Origin: Nigrospora sphaerica
Taxonomy: Eukaryota > Ascomycota > Sordariomycetes > Amphisphaeriales > Apiosporaceae
Length of the DNA: 64,000 nucleotides
Direction of reading: 5' to 3'
NCBI GenBank assembly: GCA_018287875.1
Contig: JAGVVL010000002.1
Coordinates: 3,162,001 to 3,226,000 of the forward strand
In this document: positions 1 to 11,541 of the stretch, in pieces
Layout of the letters: each line of letters begins with the position of its first letter
Position numbering within the stretch: the stretch's first letter is position 1
Notes under the pieces: model-generated
What the model was told of the DNA's origin: nothing
The model's input: the letters and a program-made list of their open reading frames with translations, nothing else
The model's database searches: none
Made by a program: the position numbers and the translations under genes

Positions 1-1
1 C

Positions 2-58
2 CTGAACGTCGACAGGCGGATCAAGAACAACATGGACCGCTTCCAGCCGAAGCACTAG
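2..58 (+). CDS. 3' end of a truncated gene (unknown product)
   Basis: Frame 2 is open from the window edge and ends in TAG at 56-58 after about 18 codons. Every codon but one ends in C or G (CTG AAC GTC GAC and so on), which matches the codon bias of the confident genes in this window and differs from the sequence that follows. I read it as the C-terminus of a gene lying mostly to the left. The peptide is basic and ends in Pro-Lys-His. It is too short to assign a family. Confidence 0.45.
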   Translation: MNVDRRIKNNMDRFQPKH

Positions 59-3000
59 GGACGCTACCAACGGATTCTCTTCATCATATATCGGCGCTCG
101 GGGGGCCTGGGATGGAAGGCAATATCCATCACTAGCATACCATACGTGGAGATCATGGACGAGCACAAGGGTCGCTCTATGTCATCACGAGTCCACATGA
201 CGGAGTTTCATAGCTTCAAAGCGAAATACAGTAAAACAGTTAAACCACCATGGGTTCGCCCGCAGTGACTGGTCTTGTATCATCACCATTTTCCTCTGTA
301 ATCAGAACTTCGTGTGCACAGTATGCTACGACGGGTGGTTCTTCCGTGCGCAGATACGATTGCTTCCCCTCACCGATAGCCGCCCTTCACTGCCCGCTGC
401 AAGCCAGCCACGCGTCTCCCTTCCATGCCGTCTTGCCCCCACCTCGCTGCGGAGTTTCTGTGCTCCATGGTATGGGGGGCAGTGCCCTGACTCGACCTCT
501 TATGGTCTTCCCACCTTCTTACCCGCCTGCCAACGCAGCTTCACGAGCGGCATGTTCACGCGACGAAGTCGACGAGGCATGACTCTTTGCACTGCATCGT
601 TCCCTTGCCACCGACCGACCGACCCGTGAATCCGATCCCAGATCGGCCGAGGGCTCCAGACAAAAGGCTTTCCTCCGGCTCACACCCCGCCAGCCCGCCT
701 AGCTAGTCCAACTGGATCAGAACTCGTTGGATTGCCAGATGGGCCGGCGAGGGCCGCGGATGGAACTGCTCACTCCATCGTACGACCCGTCCTATGAGAT
801 CTGTCGATGACGTCCGTGACTGTGCTAGGTGGCCAGACTGCCAGGTCCAGGTCGTGATTACTTCGTGCATGCGTACAATTTCCCCTAGGATCTCGACGAT
901 ACCCCGACCTGACCTGCTCCACGATGCAACTCGTAAACCGAGAATGATTCAACATTAGTATTCAGCGGGCGATACCGAACCGTTTCCTGGCTCACTCAGT
1001 AGGTTAGACATGCGACGTATTATTAAACTACTTGACCAGTCACTGCTAACCCCTCCTTATTGATGCTAAGGGCCCGCGACGTTCACCTGTAGAAATTTTC
1101 TACTGCAAATATCAACCCGTACATGTGGTTGGTGACCGTCTTCGAGGCATTCGTACTGCCGGAACTTCCTGGGCATTCGAGCAGCGGTGCTCGTGGCTGT
1201 AAGTGGCTGCCTTCCACACCATGCCAACCCATCCACGACCCAAACCTGTTGAAGAACACCGCCATCTTCCCAAGAGTCCAAATTGAGTGATCTTGCAGTT
1301 CCTCTGCTTCCTTGGGGATTTCCCTGCCCAGAATTAGACAGTCCACATCTGCCCCTTCGGCGACCTAGTTCAATGTTGTCGACGAGTATTGAGCAAACGT
1401 ATGCGGCAACTGGCAGCAGTGCCAGCTTTGAATCTTGATTTTCTGAAGCGTATTGCAACCGTTAGACATACATGTCCACGAGTTACCTCGTTGCGTTGCC
1501 CTCCTTAATTGCATCCCAGGGATCCCGCAGGGCCACCACAGGAGTTCCCAACATCCCAATGGACGAAACACAATATTCTATTGCTATAAACCTACCCATG
1601 GAACCATATCAAGGTCACGTGGCCAATCCAATAGCTTGCTTAGTGGAGACAGAAAAATGCCGATACACTCTTATATGGGCAGAATAGCGAATGTGTTGGA
1701 AACATGGTCTGATTCCTCGACGATCATAGTATTCCGGGGCTGGTTGAAGCTCCAAGTAAAGGGCACTGGGACCGCTTTGCTCTATAAGAGATCGTCTTGC
1801 TGGCAAATTTTGATGACCAACTATTTCTGGAAAGGGTGGCAAACAACCCTTTAAGTATTCCCATGCTAGCCAAACACCCGGCTCATGTGTTTAGTGCTTC
1901 GGGTCTATTGTTACCTGCCAACTGCTTTTGGACGTCCGCAGTGCCGGCTCGCACGCTTCAGAAACCGGATATCGCTGGAAATGATTCAGTGCTGACCTGG
2001 AAGCTTTTCTGGCATCGTTGTTCCCATCGCGAAGGGGCACGATCCCGGTGAACAACCGCCGTTTAGACCGTCTCTTAGCGCAGAGGGTACATCGCCGGTG
2101 CTGCTCGGTGCTGCTTGGTGGCCTTGAGAAGCCCTAAGAAGTCGCACATTTCGACTTCCTTTGACCGTGCGCGTGAATACGGGCGTTATTGCAAACAATT
2201 TTCATGGGCAGGCGCTCCTCGAGAGAGTATAGATAGTCTCGACCTTGTCTCGCCTATGTGGGATTTCGGCGCCCAAGCTATCTGGCATTTTTCCACCCAC
2301 ACGGATTAAAATTCCCATTTGAACGCTATCCGGGAGTTTGTTTGTTCAGTGAAAACGGCTATGGCATGATCTTCTCAACCGCGTGGCGAGGTGAACTTCG
2401 GAGCAAGCTAGGATGTGTCCAAGGGCCCAGGCCGTGCCAGCCAGCTTGCGCGATGGCGTTAGGTAGTTTGATCTATTAGCACCGGTCCTGTAGGGAGCGA
2501 CTGGCTCCGTGGCCTATGGGGCCTGCGCTCCAGCCGGTGTGGAATGTACCAAAGAGATGCAGAGGCACCAAGGGCGGTCGGTATGTTGCCAGTGCCCATA
2601 CATGAATCACGGGCAGCAGAGCAGGTTTGAGAAGTTGGGTTACATGGCAGGATGGGGGGACTTGACGACTCATATTTGGTCTGACAAGGCGCGAGTACGA
2701 CGGCACTCGCGCGCTGGGTTGCAAACCCCCGTCCGCCTCAGGTTCGAGGCTACGGCTCGGGCCTGGCGGGCAACAGACTGGCGATTGAAACGCGGATATG
2801 GTCGCTGAAACATGGATAGCTGCCCACGGGGAGCGGTGGTGGATCTGTAGGGAGGATCCAAGCAGCGATTCCGCTCATGCACTTGGCCCGAAAGAAAGCT
2901 GGGCGACGCCGACCAAGGCGCTGTTGGCGTGGTCCTGGCAAGCCAATTCCGTCCCACAAGACCGGCAAGCAGAAAAAGGTCGGCACCGAAGCCGGTCGAC

Positions 3001-3402
3001 AGTCTCTCCCTAACAAGGTACAGCGTGCGTACTATTGCCCCCCCCCCCCCCCCCAGGCCGGTTTCCGCGAGAGCTGGAGCAAAACAGAGCCGAAAAAGAG
3101 CAATTGGAAGCTCGCGACCAGGAAAACAAGCAAGCGAAGCAAGCCCCTTATTTCTCTGGCGGGGCCCTGAGCCGTAGGCGCCGCGCTGATCTGCAACTCC
3201 CATCCCTGCATGGCACGGCGACCACATATTTCCCATTGGCCTGGCCGATCGGTCAAATTGTGATATTTTCAGTTCTGGGAGCAAAAACAAGTGAAGAGCC
3301 AACCTTTACTCACTGCCCCGCGGGAAGGAACGCCATGAGTCGACCCGGAAGCCCGTAGCGACGGACTGCTCTCTGGCAGCCCGTCGTCTCTTGTGCCTTC
3401 CA
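59..3402. other. Intergenic region, no supportable gene
   Basis: This 3.3 kb stretch has lower and more even base composition than the flanking genes, and no open frame shows the window's GC3 bias over a useful length. Frames on the minus strand between about 1080 and 1850 read in short, frame-shifting pieces, which could be gene debris, but I recognise no family. A run of 17 C occurs at 3038-3054. The last few hundred bases are presumably promoter and leader of the CXC gene starting at 3403. Confidence 0.5.
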
Positions 3403-5058
3403 ATGGGGATGGCGCCGCCGCCGCCGCAGCAGCAGCAGCAGCCGCAACCGCCGCAACCACAACAGCACCAACACCAGCACCAGCACCAGCACCAGCAACA
3501 AACGGCGAAGCGCAACCGTTCCAACACGTCCAACGAGTTCATCAATTCGATCACCCCGCAGACGACGGCTCCCGCCCTTCGACACGCCCATTCCAGCATC
3601 GACGCGGGTCTCTACACCACCGCCGCCGCCCATGCCCACGCCCACGCCCACGCCCACGCCCATTCCCCCGCCCTCTTCCAGCAGTCACTGCACCAGCATC
3701 CGCACTCACAACACCAACACGGCGCCTTTGCCGCCGCCTTCACCACCGCCCGCCAGCCCACGGCTGTCGACTACGCCGCCTACCAGGCCTTGGACCCCGC
3801 GGCCAATGGCTTCGCTCAGTCCTCCTTCGCCGCTACCCCTCCTCCCACCTACATCGAGGCCTTCGACCCCCGCGCCCAAACCACGTACACGACGGCTACC
3901 TACAGCCCAGCCCACGTCCCGAACGGCTACACCCAGCCTCCCGCCAATGGCACCCACACCCCGTCCTATCTTCACCTAGGGCCCGGCCCGCCGTCGGATG
4001 CGCCCGACTCTGTGGCCTTCTCCTCGCCCCAAACCCTCCCAGCCACCCCTGTCATCCAGCACCATGGCCTGCCCGCCCAGTACGGCGAGACGTACACGTC
4101 CCAGCCCGCCGCCCATACGGCCATGTACCAGGCCAATGCTGTATCCTACCCCGAACCCACCGTGAACCCCCAGTACAGTCCCGCCGCCGCCCTGCCGATT
4201 CGGACCACGGACCCGACGGGACAGCACGTAGCCGAGAGCCCCCCCAGCGAACACCACTGTGCTGAGGGCGCACGGGCGGCGGTGGCGGACGAGGCGGTGG
4301 AGGGGAACCCCTCCCCGCCCGGACCCTCCCTCGGCTACGACCCCAGCTACATATCCGGACAGCCAGAAGACGGCAACACCAGCTCCCACGCCGACGACGA
4401 GGCCCCGAGGCCCCCCGAGTCCAAGTGTGCCTGCAAAAAAGGCCGCGGGAAGAAGAAAGCCTGCACGTCCTGCGCCTGCAGCAAATACGGCCGGAGGTGT
4501 GGCAAGCATTGCTCGTGCGGTGTGGCCTGTGCCAATCCCTTCCAGGACCTGACGGCCTTTTTCGGGCCGTCGCCCAAGTTCCCGAAGCCCTGCGACGCCA
4601 ATGCCTGCTTTGCTACTTGGCTGTCCAACCAGCCCAATATCGAAGAGCTGGACGTTGACCTGATGGTCGACATGTTGCTGTACGACGACAACTCCTGGGC
4701 CACCATCAAGGCAAATACGAAGTCCTTCCAAGATTGGGAGGACCGGTGGATCAAAGCCAAGAACTCGAAATCAAAGAAGCTCAGGGAGACAAGGGAACGG
4801 CTAGAGTTCGAGCTCCTCCGGGGTGCGCTGGGCAATTGCAACGCCGATGACTTCCACGGCTTCAACTACAGTTTCTGCCGTGGGCAATGGGTGCCCATGG
4901 ATCTCTGGGAGCATTGCCGCGAGTGTCGGGTGTGTGCTCCCAGCAGTGAATGGCATTGCGAGCAGCACGGACGCTGCACGTCGGACCGCATTTGTCCCGG
5001 CTGCGCCGGTGACATGGCCCCGTACGTGGCCATGGGGGAGTATTCTGTGACGGCCTGA
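3403..5058 (+). CDS. CXC (tesmin/TSO1-like) cysteine-rich domain protein
   Basis: Single-exon gene of 551 residues from the ATG at 3403; the frame is open a little further upstream but has no earlier ATG near. The N-terminal half is low complexity: poly-Gln/His (about residues 6-30), an Ala-His dipeptide run encoded by a CCCACG hexamer repeat (about 3634-3660), then Pro/Ala/Tyr-rich sequence. Residues about 342-380 carry a single CXC-type cluster with a CxC, CxxCxC, RRC and CxC spacing and the signature SKYGRRCG. A second Cys-rich patch at about 505-535 has CRECRVC and CPGC. CXC domains in tesmin/TSO1/LIN54 proteins bind zinc and DNA, usually as tandem copies; here only one typical copy is visible, so this may be a divergent chromatin or DNA-binding protein. 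The middle segment (about 385-500) is more globular and charged. Function is inferred from the domain only. Confidence 0.8.
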   Translation: MGMAPPPPQQQQQPQPPQPQQHQHQHQHQHQQQTAKRNRSNTSNEFINSITPQTTAPALRHAHSSIDAGLYTTAAAHAHAHAHAHAHSPALFQQSLHQHPHSQHQHGAFAAAFTTARQPTAVDYAAYQALDPAANGFAQSSFAATPPPTYIEAFDPRAQTTYTTATYSPAHVPNGYTQPPANGTHTPSYLHLGPGPPSDAPDSVAFSSPQTLPATPVIQHHGLPAQYGETYTSQPAAHTAMYQANAVSYPEPTVNPQYSPAAALPIRTTDPTGQHVAESPPSEHHCAEGARAAVADEAVEGNPSPPGPSLGYDPSYISGQPEDGNTSSHADDEAPRPPESKCACKKGRGKKKACTSCACSKYGRRCGKHCSCGVACANPFQDLTAFFGPSPKFPKPCDANACFATWLSNQPNIEELDVDLMVDMLLYDDNSWATIKANTKSFQDWEDRWIKAKNSKSKKLRETRERLEFELLRGALGNCNADDFHGFNYSFCRGQWVPMDLWEHCRECRVCAPSSEWHCEQHGRCTSDRICPGCAGDMAPYVAMGEYSVTA

Positions 5059-6600
5059 AGTCCAAAACAACCGCCCCGATGAACGACATTGATGAGGGAG
5101 TTTGGCGGTCTTCTTTACATGCACAGGGTGCTTCATGCATAGACATATACCAGCATTGGACGGAGTCAGGGAACAAATAAGCGACTTGTGATTTCAGGCA
5201 CTCGGCAGGCTTTGCTTTCCAAGGCCACGCCGCATCTATTTGCACAAAAAAGGGGAGGGGTTGTCTCGCCGCGCTGCGATGCGCGTGAGGGGCCATCCGC
5301 GATCCGTATATCTTTGATAATCATACGCTCACGAGTAAACATTTATATCAACCAAAATCCGATTGCCCTGTTGCCACGCATTTGGCTAGATCTGGATGAC
5401 ATACTTACGACTGCCAAGTCCGCCTGTCTTAGGAAGCCACTGCACCCGAGTGTTGCAGTGCCCTAAACCACCCAGTGCACGATCGATCACGCCAACATTG
5501 AAAGGGGCTAGTTCCTTTGTCGCTGGTGCAGGAAACCAGGCATTCAGAGCAAGGGGTTCTGGGTAAGCGCTCGCCGAGAATAGTATCGTACTTCGTGGGC
5601 TTTCGGCAGCTGCTTAACCGCCCCGCCAAGAAGGTAAAGCCACACCGGGTAAGCAGGCTGTGCCTGCAGCTTGGGAAGACTATGCCACGGTCCTGGATTT
5701 CTTCCGTAAAATACAACAGCGTCTCGGCGACATTGTGGAATGCACGAAACGGGTTGATATGAGCAGCATGGAAAAAGCCAGCTGGTCAGGACGGTCTGAT
5801 ATCCGTATTTGCCCCCATAGAACCGTGCCCGTCAGGCACGGTCCGCGGCGTACGCCGTTAAAGGACGACTAGGGGATGATCCAGCATCGAGAGCGCAGGT
5901 AAGTCCTTTGCGGGGGCGGAGAAAAAAATGGAGGGTGTTGAAAAGGTCTGGTTGCGTGGGCGGTCGAGTACTCGTCGAGTGAAGGAGGCAGCGCGGTGAG
6001 TGGCCGCTGTGGGATCCAAGACGGTCCCAAGCAATGGATCCAGCTACCCGGACCTCCGTCGGGTCGCAGTGGGAGCCGTGCCCGAGGAGAAAGGCTTTCT
6101 GGTGAGTGTGGGAGGGTTTCTGGAGCGGCTTGGGCAACACCGACGGTAAAGGCACAGCAGCATCGAGGTGCTGGTATGAGGGCCCTTAAGCAAGCTAGGG
6201 GGTTTGCCGTAAAGACGCCAGTATGTAGAGTTCGGAAGACGAGCTCGAATCCATAGGCCTACGCCCCCAGTCACCTCGCACAGGGTCGCCGACGGCTAAA
6301 CAGATACGGACGTGGGCCCAACATGGTGAAGATGAAAACTTGGCCCTTGGGCAAGGCAGTGGACGTGGAAGTGGACGTGAGGGTAGATGGATGAATCGTG
6401 ATCTAGATATGTACGGAGTTGAAGGGTGTGAAGTGCAAAATAAGTATATACAGTTGGTATCATGGTTCATACACTTTGCTTGCATGTGAAGGTTCTCCAT
6501 CATGTTCGTAAAAAGGCGAGCGAGCGAAGGTCCCGGGGTGTCCCATTGTCTCTTCGTTCTCCCTCGTCGAGAGATGGTGGTAGGTGGCCGGGCGAGGTGC
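5059..6600. other. Intergenic region between convergent genes
   Basis: The CXC gene and the AA9 gene converge on this 1.5 kb interval. It should hold both 3' UTRs. No open frame looks coding. Two adjacent inverted repeats occur at 5822-5842 (8-bp arms, 5-nt loop) and 5846-5857 (a 12-bp perfect palindrome). Confidence 0.5.
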
Positions 6601-7521
6601 CTAGCACTTGAAGACGGCGGGGCCGGGGTTCTTGTAGCTGGTGGGAATGGGGTAGTAGAGGTTGAACTTGATGCCGGGGTCGGAACTGTGGGGATACCTC
6701 CCGCGTTAGCTTGGGGTGACCTGGGGACGGAAAGAAAAGAGGGGGTGACGTACGCCTTGTAGGCACCAGGGAACGAAACGCCGGCCGGGTTAGAGGAGCC
6801 GCCGCCGGTGACGGAAATCTGGGCGCAACTGGAGAGTGTTAGATTAGACAAGTGCTTCTTTTTTCCTGCGAGTTATGGGGTTTCCCCCAAAGTGGGGAGG
6901 GAGGTCTTACGAGAGGTAGAACTGAGCGCCGCCCTCCTGCTGAGCGGTGTGCAGGGCAAGGTGCTCGACGCGCAGGAGGTACTCGCCGTCCGCGATGCAG
7001 CTGGGGATGGTGACCTCGACCTTGCTGGCACCGTCGGTGCGCCAGGTCAGGCCGCTCGAGGCGAAGTTGGGCTGGTCCTCGTAGATCTTGAACCAGACGT
7101 TGCCGGCGCCGTCAAAGTCGGCGACCTTGCCGGGGGCCTTGGCCATGTAGAAGGCCAGGGGGCCGGGGTGGCCGATGTTGGTCTTGAAGCCGACCTTGTC
7201 GCCGGCCTTGACGGCCATGGTCTTGGCGCCCTCGTTACCGGGCGCCAGCTGGTAGCAGCGGATCTGCTCCGAGCTCACGTTCTCGACGGGGCCGTTGGAC
7301 TGGAAGTTGGTCGTCTTGCGGACGTACTCCCAGTCGTTGGTCGTCACTCCGTTGGCGATCAGAGCCGGGAAGGTGTCTGTGGGCCGGGGGAAAGGGCGTG
7401 TTAGTCCAAGCTTGGTTTACTCCCCCCCCTTTCCTTTCGCCACAAGCGGAGAGGGAAAAGAAGACGTACAGTGGGCCGAGGCGGCCGAGGCCAGAAGGGC
7501 GAGAGCAGCGACAGACTTCAT
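6601..7521 (-). CDS. Secreted AA9 lytic polysaccharide monooxygenase, no CBM
   Basis: Four exons (7470-7521, 6911-7376, 6754-6828, 6601-6685) join in frame with GT/AG borders to give 225 residues. Residues 1-16 are a signal peptide ending Ala-Ser-Ala, and the mature protein starts with His, the N-terminal ligand of the copper histidine brace. The first intron falls one base after that His codon. In mature numbering the second copper ligand is His71 (in NIGHPGPL), with His144, Gln153 and axial Tyr155 in the AQFY motif. Four cysteines (42, 128, 158, 209) suit two disulfides; the chain ends FKC with no linker or binding module. AA9 enzymes (once GH61) use copper and H2O2 or O2 with a reductant to cleave cellulose oxidatively outside the cell. 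C1/C4 preference cannot be told from sequence. A second AA9 gene lies at 44996-46213. Confidence 0.95.
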
Positions 7522-9519
7522 GGTGAAGGATAAATGTCGTCCAGCGGCGTAAAGAGTGAAAAGGAGTCAGTAAACGGAGTTGGACGCGCTGCGTGCGTGT
7601 GAGAGAAGGACAGGCGGTTCGGAGACGGAGCTGAGAAGCGGCTTGACTGGGAGAAAAGACTTCCGCCGAATTCAAGGGCGAGGCACCGCATTCTTTATAC
7701 TGGCTATTACCGTTGCCATGGCCCGTTGCCAAGTATACCCACTGCGCCCACATTGCAGTCTTGCTTCTTCCCGCCACCATCTTGGCCTGGCGCGTACACC
7801 AGCAGCGAATCTCGAGGCGGCCATCTTTGGGGGGCGCTCCACTTTTGCTTGATTGGGGTTGATTAAAGGCTTCCGGGTTTCCAGATTCGGCAGCGGGCGA
7901 GTCTTGGAACGCCTGGGCGGTGCGGCTTCTGTTGCATATACACCTGTGTGATGGAGGCTCATGTCGCCGCCCGCCTTTCACTGCCTGAAGTGCGTGCCTT
8001 GACCAGAGCTGGAGGTGCCGGGCGGGGGGTGGGGGAGCCTCTGCAACGACGGACAGGCCACTGGACGACGGGCAGGCCGCAGGACGACGAAGCGGGAAAA
8101 CAGCAACCGTCGGGCAGACGTCTTTGGTTCGCGAGGCTCAACCAGGCGCCGTCGCCCGGAAACGGTGGCCGGGCTCTAGTTCCGCAATGCCGCCAATGGG
8201 TGGGGCGCCAACGGACCTGAGCCTCTTGGAAGCTGCGTCCAACGACTCCAGTGCAACTGCTGGGAGCCATCCATCACTGCCTCCCCACCCACTCTTGCTC
8301 GCCTTCTCCCCTACCACACGAGTCCTCCGGGATCAAAAGCGGTTCGGCAGTCGTTGATGTTGCCGAAGTTCGATTGATTCTTCAACACCCGACCCAACTC
8401 CCCCCCACACGGTTGGGAAACATCCCACGCTGTTGATGCTTTCTCAAGTGGGCATCACGCTGCACCTATTGCAACTCGCCTAGCTCCACCATCGTCTATT
8501 GTCGCCGCCAAGACGGGCGGCTTCCATGGGCAAGGTTGTCTATTCGAGGCAGCCCATGTGGATGCGTTGCAGGGATACACGCGACGCTCTATCCCTTTCG
8601 GGCAATCACAGTCTGGTCCTCGGCCGCAGCACCTCGTCCCAAATTGGCTTTGTCCATGATGGATGGTCCCAGGCCTCCGTGTGATTTCGGGCGGCGCGCC
8701 GAATGTCCATGGCGCCATGTTCAACGGGGTAGGAGATCATGACGATCCCTAGCTGGGCGTTCCTGTGCGGCTCAATCTATTCGGATCGCAGCGCCACCAG
8801 GCCGCCCGCCCCCTGGCGACAACGATCGGCAGTTGGTGGCGCTAACGGGGGCAGCCACGATGCCATCGCGAGATCTCGTGCCCTTGCTCGCTACTGGACA
8901 AGCCGGTTTCCGCTTCGGGGGTCGTCGGAGCCTGCACCGCGCTTCCCACCTTGGACGACCAATCTTCCACCTATCGCCAACGGGGCGACGTCGAGCCGGC
9001 CTCTCGATCCCTTGGCGCTCATTCCTGCGGAGGAAACCCGTCTTGACGCCCATCTGCCAAAAGGTCGCGTGCGTCGGCCCCGGGCGCCTTTGTAATGCCC
9101 GTCTCCCGCGCCTGACGTCGTGTACGTGTCGATAGAGCCAAGCGAGAGCATGTCGCGACGTCTTCGGTTTTAGGCGGTACCCGCTGGCATGCTGGCATGG
9201 GCACAGGACAACGCACCCAGCCAAAATCCCTCGGCTGGCGATTCGCCTGCGTGCTGCGCCTGGTCCAAGCCTCGACCGACGAGGAGGCCATCACGGACCT
9301 GTCACTTCACCCAAAAGCTCTATCCAGCCTCGGCAGTGGAAGATTCCAACCCCGAGTTGACACTTGCTGGTCCCGCACGCAACCTATGAAAAGCGGTCGC
9401 GAGGGGCTGTCAAAAATGCAGAAATCGATGACATTTACATTATATTACTGTTCAGGGGGGCTATTTACGAACACCGAATCAACGACCGATGCCGAGGTGG
9501 TTGCAAAGGCCTGCCTTAT
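7522..9519. other. Intergenic region: AA9 promoter and 3' flank of DUF3533 gene
   Basis: About 2 kb without a credible coding frame. The first part is the AA9 promoter and leader. The rest is the downstream flank of the DUF3533-type gene ending at 9520. Overlapping open frames at 7.9-9.3 kb on both strands do not follow the window's codon bias and match no family I know. Confidence 0.45.
7694..7699 (-). promoter_or_regulatory. TATA box of the AA9 gene
   Basis: On the minus strand a TATAAA followed by GA lies about 170 bases upstream of the AA9 start codon at 7521. Spacing and match suit a fungal core promoter of a strongly inducible gene; the transcription start itself is not visible. Confidence 0.5.
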
Positions 9520-11541
9520 CTACATGCCTCGCAGGAAACCTCGCTTCCGGATGGGCGGCTTGTCACCCTCCTTTTTCGGATACACCCTCTTCTTTCCGTC
9601 CGTGATGACGACATAGCGGTCCTTGTTCTTTTCTGCCAGCCGCTTCTCGTGCTCCGTCTTCCACCTCATGAAGTAGCAGCAGAAGGGGAAGAGAATAACA
9701 TTGACCACGCACCAAACGACCAGGACGCCAAAGTTCAGACCGAGGCGCGAGTGCAGATCAAAGAGGATGTGCCGGCTCGCCTCGACAATGTTGTGGAGCG
9801 GCCAAGCATATCCCCAACGGAAGAAGGCCGGCGCCAGTTCAATGCTGTAAAACGCTGTCGCCACATTGGTGATGACCCAGAAGATGAGCCACAGTGCCGT
9901 CCAAGGCTGCCCGATGACCATGGCCACATTCTCGCAAGCGATGCCGAGCGCGATCATGCCGATGAAGTTGAGCATCCAGTATACGAGGAAGGAGCCTTGC
10001 CCATACGCCGTCGCGCCAACCGCTACCTCGACAGCCGAGCCCGGGTCCCGCCAGAAAGGGAAGAGGAAGGCAAGCGAGACCAAGGAATAGGCCAGCGACA
10101 CGAAGAAGTAGGAGCCGATGGAAGCCACCAGCCTCCAGATGATGAACTGCCAGAAATGCAGCGGGGGGTGGCCCTGCGGTGTAATGTATTTCTGGACAAA
10201 TCAGCAACGAGCACGCACGTGGCCAGCCGGCGGGATGATCCCTACCTCGTGAATGGGGAGGAAAAACGAAAAGGAGAAGAAGGCGACGATGATGAGGTAG
10301 ATGAGGCCGATCGACACGGCGGGGGTGGCCGTAGCTGGCTGGAACGGGCGCAGATCGACTTGCTGAAAGCCAATACCCGGGTTAACCGCCGCCGGAGCTC
10401 TTGCCAGGGATGCCGGAGTCAGTGTGTAGTTGGATGCGAGACGCTGCATCCAGGCCTGGCTAAACTCGGCCATGAACTGGCGCTGGAAGGCCTCCAGCTG
10501 CGGGATAATGTAGCTGTAGTACGTCGTCTGGTCCTTGGCCGTGAGCACAACGACCTGGATGGCGCCCATGGGGTCATACGACGAGTTGCCCGAGTCGATG
10601 GCCCCCTGCAAGAGAGCCGAAGCGTTGGCGTTGACAATGATGGCAGCCCAGGCGTCAAACTCGTAGACGGACCGGCGCACCTCGAGCGGATCGTTGTGGT
10701 ACTGGGCCGGCGGTACGACAGTGTACCCTACGGATGCTTGCCTGACGGCGCTGTACTGCTGCTTGGCCATCCGAGTCACCATGGGGCCCACGAACGGTTG
10801 CACGCCGCCCTGGTTGTACGGGGCCACCTGGCCGTCGAAGTCGACGACGGTTACTTTGAGCCCTCGGAGGTTCCGTTCAACACGGAATAGGACGGCCCAG
10901 TACATGGACAAGATGCACAGGACGAAGACGACAATGATGAGCACTGGGGATTCGGGTCAGCGGCGTCATGATTAGCAGTCACACGCTTGTCTGTTTGCCA
11001 GCTCGCCCGCACTAACACGTATGCACACAGGGCGTACACACTTATACACCCACATCCACATCAAGCATACGGGTCCAACTCTGCGCAACGAAGCCTACAT
11101 ACCTGTTCGAGCCCAAAGGCGGAAGACGTGGCCCCGGACCTTGTACAAGCTGTGATCCCAGAAGCCGACGGCACGGCGCTGGCCATGGTGGTGACGGCGG
11201 TCCTGGTCCGGGGAGGCGGCGTCGAAGCCGTACTCCGGGTCCGACGGTATTGTCAGCTTCTCGTCGGATACGGTGGAGCCGGACTGGGTCCTCCTGTCGG
11301 CGGACGAGGCCATGGTCGTGTGCAGCCTCCGGGGTGACGAGGCACCGGATCGACCAACAGAAGCGGCGGGGGGAGGAGCGGCAACACCTGTGACGAGGTG
11401 ATCTGGAATGTCACTGGCAGACAGCGGTGACGGCGGCGTATCGGGGCCAGGTGGTGACTGAGACAGGACGCGCTCGGTGGGCCTTGAGCACGGTGGGCAC
11501 GCACGCCATATATGAGCAGCCAGGCCGGCAAGACAACTCAT
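9520..11541 (-). CDS. SNG1/DUF3533-family membrane protein
   Basis: Three exons (11103-11541, 10246-10943, 9520-10191) join in frame to 602 residues; a second ATG at 11313 would give 526. The N-terminal 145 residues are Pro/Ser-rich and disordered. A first transmembrane helix begins at about residue 147 (exon 2 start, VLIIVVFVLC), followed by a large region of some 190 residues with N-glycosylation sequons (NAS, NSS, NYT), then about five more helices beginning with VSIGLIYLIIVAF and ending in a basic tail. This one-helix, large-loop, multi-helix plan, and the segment HPPLHFWQFIIWR, fit the fungal DUF3533 family that includes yeast Sng1, linked to resistance to nitrosoguanidine and other compounds and to the plasma membrane. 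The biochemical role of the family is poorly known. The N-terminus is the least certain part of the model. Confidence 0.85.

Noticed and set aside
1066..1854. Possible minus-strand pseudogene pieces
   Set aside because: Peptides in shifting frames looked gene-like at first, but I could not link them to any family or to plausible introns.
2670..3302. 210-codon minus-strand frame
   Set aside because: Runs through the 17-C homopolymer, encodes a Gly run and lacks any domain.
3393..4265. 290-codon frame overlapping the CXC gene
   Set aside because: It is the +2 shadow of Gln/His/Pro repeats, giving poly-Ala and Pro/Arg strings; the other frame ends in a recognisable domain.
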